Of a DNA stretch of 8,904 nucleotides, positions 7,001-8,904 are shown piece by piece. Source of the stretch: Chromatiales bacterium (GTDB lineage: Bacteria; Pseudomonadota; Gammaproteobacteria; SZUA-152); the NCBI GenBank assembly GCA_026999335.1, contig JALTPW010000718.1, forward strand, positions 1 to 8,904, read 5' to 3'. Made by a program: the position numbers and the translations under genes. How positions within the stretch are numbered: the first letter of the stretch is position 1; each line of letters opens with the position of its first letter. The notes under the pieces were generated by a model that was not told the origin of the DNA, made no database searches, and saw only the letters and a program-made list of their open reading frames with translations.

Positions 7001-7279
7001 GATCACGGACAGGCCGGTCTTGGAAATGGAGCGTACCTCTTCCACGTCCGGCAGGGCGTACATGACTGCTTCGATGGGGAAGGTGATGAGCTGCTCGACC
7101 TCTTTCGCGGCCAGACCGCGTGCCTCGGTATTGATCTGTACCTGCACGTTGGTGACGTCGGGGAAGGCATCCAGGTTGAGCTTGGGCAGAATCAGCGTGC
7201 CAGCGACGATACTGGCCAGCAGGGCCAATACCACCAGCAGGCGATTCTCGACACCGAGGTCGATGATTTTGTTCAGCAT
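4091..7279 (-). CDS. czcA: Heavy-metal efflux RND pump, CzcA family inner-membrane subunit
   Basis: This 1062-residue proton-driven exporter is the inner-membrane part of a tripartite Czc-type complex. It has the RND layout: a helix at 12-32, a periplasmic part, helices from about 355, a second periplasmic part after 588, and C-terminal helices from about 900. Family marks include FPDVTNVQVQ (39-48), helix 4 GGLAIAIGMMVDGSVVIMER (408-427) and the end LLTLFVLPVLYGVFSRGK. Asp419 and Glu426 match charged residues of helix 4 needed for proton or metal transport in CzcA. The DFG seen in classic CzcA is AIG here and the usual EN is ER, so Zn/Co/Cd specificity is not assured. A His- and acid-rich cytoplasmic loop follows (about 428-478). 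AGAGGA stands 7 nt before the ATG, and czcB ends 14 nt upstream, so the two are co-transcribed. Its 3' end is partly duplicated at 3254-3380. Confidence 0.92.
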   Translation of the reverse strand: MLNKIIDLGVENRLLVVLALLASIVAGTLILPKLNLDAFPDVTNVQVQINTEARGLAAKEVEQLITFPIEAVMYALPDVEEVRSISKTGLSVITVVFKEGTDIYFARQLVFERLQAAREQIPDGIGTPEMGPNTSGLGQVYQYILRAEDTQKYDAIALRSLNDWVVKLLLMPVGGVTDVLSFGGEVRQYQVQLDPQKLLALGLHGDDVANAIGDNNRNAGGWYLDRGAEQLVIRGVGWVRSGKDGLRDIGNVPLKDAAGIPVRVRDVARVTFGPEIRQGAVTMSRRDADGNPEQLGEVVAGIVLKRMGANTKATIDGIKARLPAIQTALPEGVTLEPFYDQAELVSQAVSTVSTALLQAFVLIVVVLMLFMVNLRATFLVLISIPISIGLALMAMAHWGISANLMSLGGLAIAIGMMVDGSVVIMERIFSHLSHPDAEHEEEARRRLAPGDPDPRWSTEDHHGIPLRIKEAAREVGRPVFFAVMIIIIVFAPLFTLQGVEGKLFQPMAISIVLAMLASLLVALLVVPALATYLFRRGVREKESPIMRPLSALYRWSLKAAMKRRWLVVGSALLLFGGALALVPLLGTEFVPELEEGTMNIRITLAPSSSLQTSLEVAQKLERQLMTFPEVLYVSSRVGRSEIGGDPEPVSNVEIFVGLKQVHEWTTAPNRQALQLLMEEKMSLHPGLLFSFSQPIATRVDELLSGVKAQLAIKLFGADLDMLAKKGREIEALVKKVDGTRGVAMEQIVGEAQLVVRPDRDALARYGIPVAQVMDLVADGIGGVGAGQVINGNERYDIYVRLAKPYRDDVEAIRSLILQAPNGAWVKLGDVAGVAIESGPPQIRRDDVQRRVVIQANVEGRDMGGLVAELQQRIDRDIDMPPGYTVVFGGQFENQQRAQARLMIVVPLSLGLIFLLLYFAFNSVGQAALIMINVPLALIGGIVALYISGQYLSVPGSIGFIALFGVAVLNGVVMVNAINIRHEGGMPLAEAVFKGAYSRLRPVLMTAVTTALGLIPMLLASGIGSEVQRPLATVVVGGLASSTLLTLFVLPVLYGVFSRGKIE

Positions 7280-7293
7280 ATCAGCGTCCTCTA

Positions 7294-8640
7294 TTAGTGG
7301 TTATGTATTTCGAAGCCGCCCTTGGCGAGTTCGGATTGCACGAAGAAAGTGCCTGCGGTCACCACCCGGGTGCCAGGGGCGATGCCGTCGATGACCAACT
7401 GTTCGCCAGTGCTGCGCAGTACGGTGACTTCTTTTGCTTCAAAGTGACCAGTTTTTTTCTCGACAAAAACCTGCCAATCACCATCGGCGCTGCGCACCAC
7501 CGCGTCCAGCGGCAGGGCCAATGCCTCGCCCTGGCTTTCCGCATCGATGCTCACGTCGACGAACATACCGGGATGCAAACGATCACCGGGGTTCTTGATG
7601 GCGATGCGCACGGCCTGGGTGCGTGTTATTTCGTCGATGGCGTGATGGGTCTGCACCACCTTGCCGCGCAGGCTGGTGTTGCCGATGCGCACGGTGGCGC
7701 CGGTGTTTTTGTCGATGCGATGGGCATCCTCCGGCGTCAGGCGGGCTTCCACCCAGAGGGCGGATTCATCAGTGATATTGAACAGCACGCGCCCTGGCTC
7801 GATCAGTTCGCCAAGGATGAAATCGTCGCTGGTCACGGTGCCGCCCTGCAAGGCATAGAGATCGAAGCGACCGATGGCCTGCGCGGGATCATCGGTACTC
7901 AGCAGGATCGCGACTTGTGGTTTGCTCATGCCATAGGCGAGCACACGGGCCTCGGCCTGCTGGCGGTTGATCTGCGCTTCGGCATAACGTTTTGCCGAAA
8001 CGACTTTGCGGCCGAGCTTTTTCACCCGTTGCCATTCACGGTTGCTGATCAGCAGTTCACCCTGTGCCTCGGCCATGGCCACGCTGGAGAGCGTGACGAG
8101 CAACTGTCCGCGCTCGACATGATCGCTGAGACGGGCGTGGCGAGTGACGATTTGTGCGCTAATGCGCGGTGTGATCTTGCTGGCACGGTAGGCGTCGAAC
8201 ATCACCTCGCCGGGGGCGCTGATCACTGCGTGCAAGGTCTGCTGGCGTAGAGGAGTGACAATGATGCCGGCGGTGGCCATTTGCTCCCGGGTGAGTTCGA
8301 CACCGCTTTCTTCGTGTCCGCCATGCCCGTGTTCGTCGCCATGACTTTTTTCGTGTCCACCGTGTTCATCACCCTGTTCGTTTTCGTGAGCCTCGTGTTC
8401 GCCATGTCCGTGACCGTGCTCGTCTCCGTGGCTTTCTTCCTCATGCCCGTCGTGTTCAGCGTCGTGGCTGTCGTGCTCGTGTTCGCCATGGTGCCCATCA
8501 GGGTCTGCTGCATGGTTATCGGTGTGGTTTTCCTTATGGGCAGGTTTTTCGTCGTGCCCATGGTCGTGCTCTTCGCTGGCCCCGATGGGGGCAGCCAGGA
8601 TCAGGGCAAGCAGGGCGGGATAAATGATGTGTTGTTTCAT
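7294..8640 (-). CDS. czcB: CzcB-type periplasmic adaptor (membrane fusion protein) with His-rich N-terminus
   Basis: This 448-residue periplasmic adaptor links the RND pump to the outer-membrane channel. It starts with a signal peptide (MKQHIIYPALLALILAAPIGA; likely cleavage after Ala21). Residues about 25-109 form a low-complexity His/Asp/Glu/Gly region with about 25 histidines. From about 114 (VELTREQMATAGIIVTPL) it has the order usual in HlyD/CusB/CzcB adaptors. A barrel-sandwich strand region (APGEVMFD, ITPRISAQIV) comes first, then an alpha-helical hairpin around 206-245 (EAQGELLISNREWQRVKKLG), the second half with GELIEPGRVLF, and beta-barrel and membrane-proximal parts ending TFFVQSELAKGGFEIHNH. 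An upstream in-frame ATG at 8694 exists, but the one at 8640 follows GGAG at the right distance and opens the signal peptide. The stop is 14 nt before czcA. The His-rich tail probably binds metal in the periplasm (inference). Confidence 0.92.
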   Translation of the reverse strand: MKQHIIYPALLALILAAPIGASEEHDHGHDEKPAHKENHTDNHAADPDGHHGEHEHDSHDAEHDGHEEESHGDEHGHGHGEHEAHENEQGDEHGGHEKSHGDEHGHGGHEESGVELTREQMATAGIIVTPLRQQTLHAVISAPGEVMFDAYRASKITPRISAQIVTRHARLSDHVERGQLLVTLSSVAMAEAQGELLISNREWQRVKKLGRKVVSAKRYAEAQINRQQAEARVLAYGMSKPQVAILLSTDDPAQAIGRFDLYALQGGTVTSDDFILGELIEPGRVLFNITDESALWVEARLTPEDAHRIDKNTGATVRIGNTSLRGKVVQTHHAIDEITRTQAVRIAIKNPGDRLHPGMFVDVSIDAESQGEALALPLDAVVRSADGDWQVFVEKKTGHFEAKEVTVLRSTGEQLVIDGIAPGTRVVTAGTFFVQSELAKGGFEIHNH

Positions 8641-8646
8641 GCTGTT

Positions 8647-8650
8647 CTCC
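8647..8650 (-). promoter_or_regulatory. Ribosome binding site that fixes the czcB start
   Basis: GGAG on the minus strand ends 6 nt before the ATG at 8640. It selects this start over the ATG at 8694, which would put 18 polar residues ahead of the signal peptide. Confidence 0.75.
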
Positions 8651-8735
8651 GTTTGCCGGCGCTGCGCTATTGGGCGCGACGGCGAATTGTTCAATGGCGA
8701 AGATGTGAGTTTTCACCACTAATCAGTAAAAAATC

Positions 8736-8802
8736 GTAGGAGCGGGCCATGCCCGCGATAAACGCGGTGCTGAAAAATATCGCGGGCATGGCCCGCTCCT
8801 AC
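8736..8802. repeat. REP pair D, between czcC-like gene and czcB
   Basis: Two perfect 23-nt REPs at 8736-8758 and 8780-8802 with a 21-nt spacer. Unlike pairs A-C, the GTAG ends point outward, so the two hairpins meet tail to tail and the whole 67 bases could form one long imperfect stem. It lies inside the likely operon, 11 nt past the upstream stop codon and 95 nt before the czcB start. Confidence 0.92.
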
Positions 8803-8813
8803 TGTTAGCCGTT

Positions 8814-8904
8814 TCAGGGTGAGTTCGGGGTTTGTCTGGCATCACCAAATTGCCCCGACGCCCTCAACCACTCGACCCGGGCCAGCCGCAGTGCCGACCC
8901 CACC
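8814..8904 (-). CDS. czcC: C-terminal 29 residues of a probable CzcC-like outer-membrane factor
   Basis: A minus-strand frame enters from the right edge and stops at TGA (8814-8816). It reads VGSALRLARVEWLRASGQFG and ends ARQTPNSP. The helical, Leu/Ala/Arg-rich segment suits the last helix of TolC-type outer-membrane factors. Position and strand fit the common czcC-czcB-czcA order, in which the outer-membrane channel gene precedes the adaptor. The other two minus-strand frames stop sooner or give odd composition. The stretch is too short to prove family membership; the call is mainly from context. The 173-nt gap to czcB, holding REP pair D, is wider than usual inside an operon. Confidence 0.5.
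   Translation of the reverse strand, partial: VGSALRLARVEWLRASGQFGDARQTPNSP

Noticed and set aside
7297..8250. Plus-strand frame of 317 codons
   Set aside because: Antisense shadow of czcB, with no recognisable domain and no good start.
8281..8739. Hydrophobic plus-strand frame resembling a membrane protein (Val/Phe/Met-rich)
   Set aside because: It is the complement of the His-rich part of czcB: CAT/CAC/GAA codons read backward as ATG/GTG/TTC, giving false transmembrane character.

Overview
The window is high-GC DNA with long GC3-biased reading frames. It probably comes from a gammaproteobacterium, judging by the CzcCBA-type and ZntA/CadA-type proteins, the glycogen phosphorylase start, and palindromic GTAG-type REP elements with their own REP-associated tyrosine transposase (RAYT). 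The exact taxon cannot be read from the sequence. All genes recognised here lie on the minus strand, so the biological order runs from high to low coordinates.

Layout in transcription order: the last residues of a probable CzcC-like outer-membrane gene (8904-8814); a REP pair (D, 8736-8802); czcB, a periplasmic adaptor with a very long His-rich N-terminus (8640-7294); czcA, a heavy-metal RND pump (7279-4091); REP pair C (4016-4086); a complete RAYT gene (3992-3537); REP pair B (3456-3525); a chimeric remnant that joins the first ~20 codons of the ATPase gene to the last ~60 codons of czcA (3442-3254); REP pair A (3175-3244); a complete Zn/Cd/Pb P1B-type ATPase (3161-828); a probable intrinsic terminator (804-741); a good sigma70-type promoter (676-648); a ~460-nt leader holding one candidate small ORF; and the first 59 codons of a glycogen phosphorylase gene (177-1, running off the window).

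The two metal systems are complementary. The ATPase should move Zn(II)/Cd(II)/Pb(II) from cytoplasm to periplasm, and the CzcCBA-like envelope pump should move periplasmic or cytoplasmic metal out of the cell. The His-rich CzcB tail may capture metal in the periplasm. No metal-responsive regulator is visible in the window.

The most interesting part is 3099-4090. A RAYT gene sits between two copies of the same REP-spacer-REP module in opposite orientation (a REPtron). Beside it is a fused ATPase-czcA remnant, which records duplication of the czcA-REP-ATPase junction followed by deletion. Eight 23-nt REPs lie in the window, six of them identical. The region looks like a metal-resistance locus rearranged in association with active or recently active REP elements.
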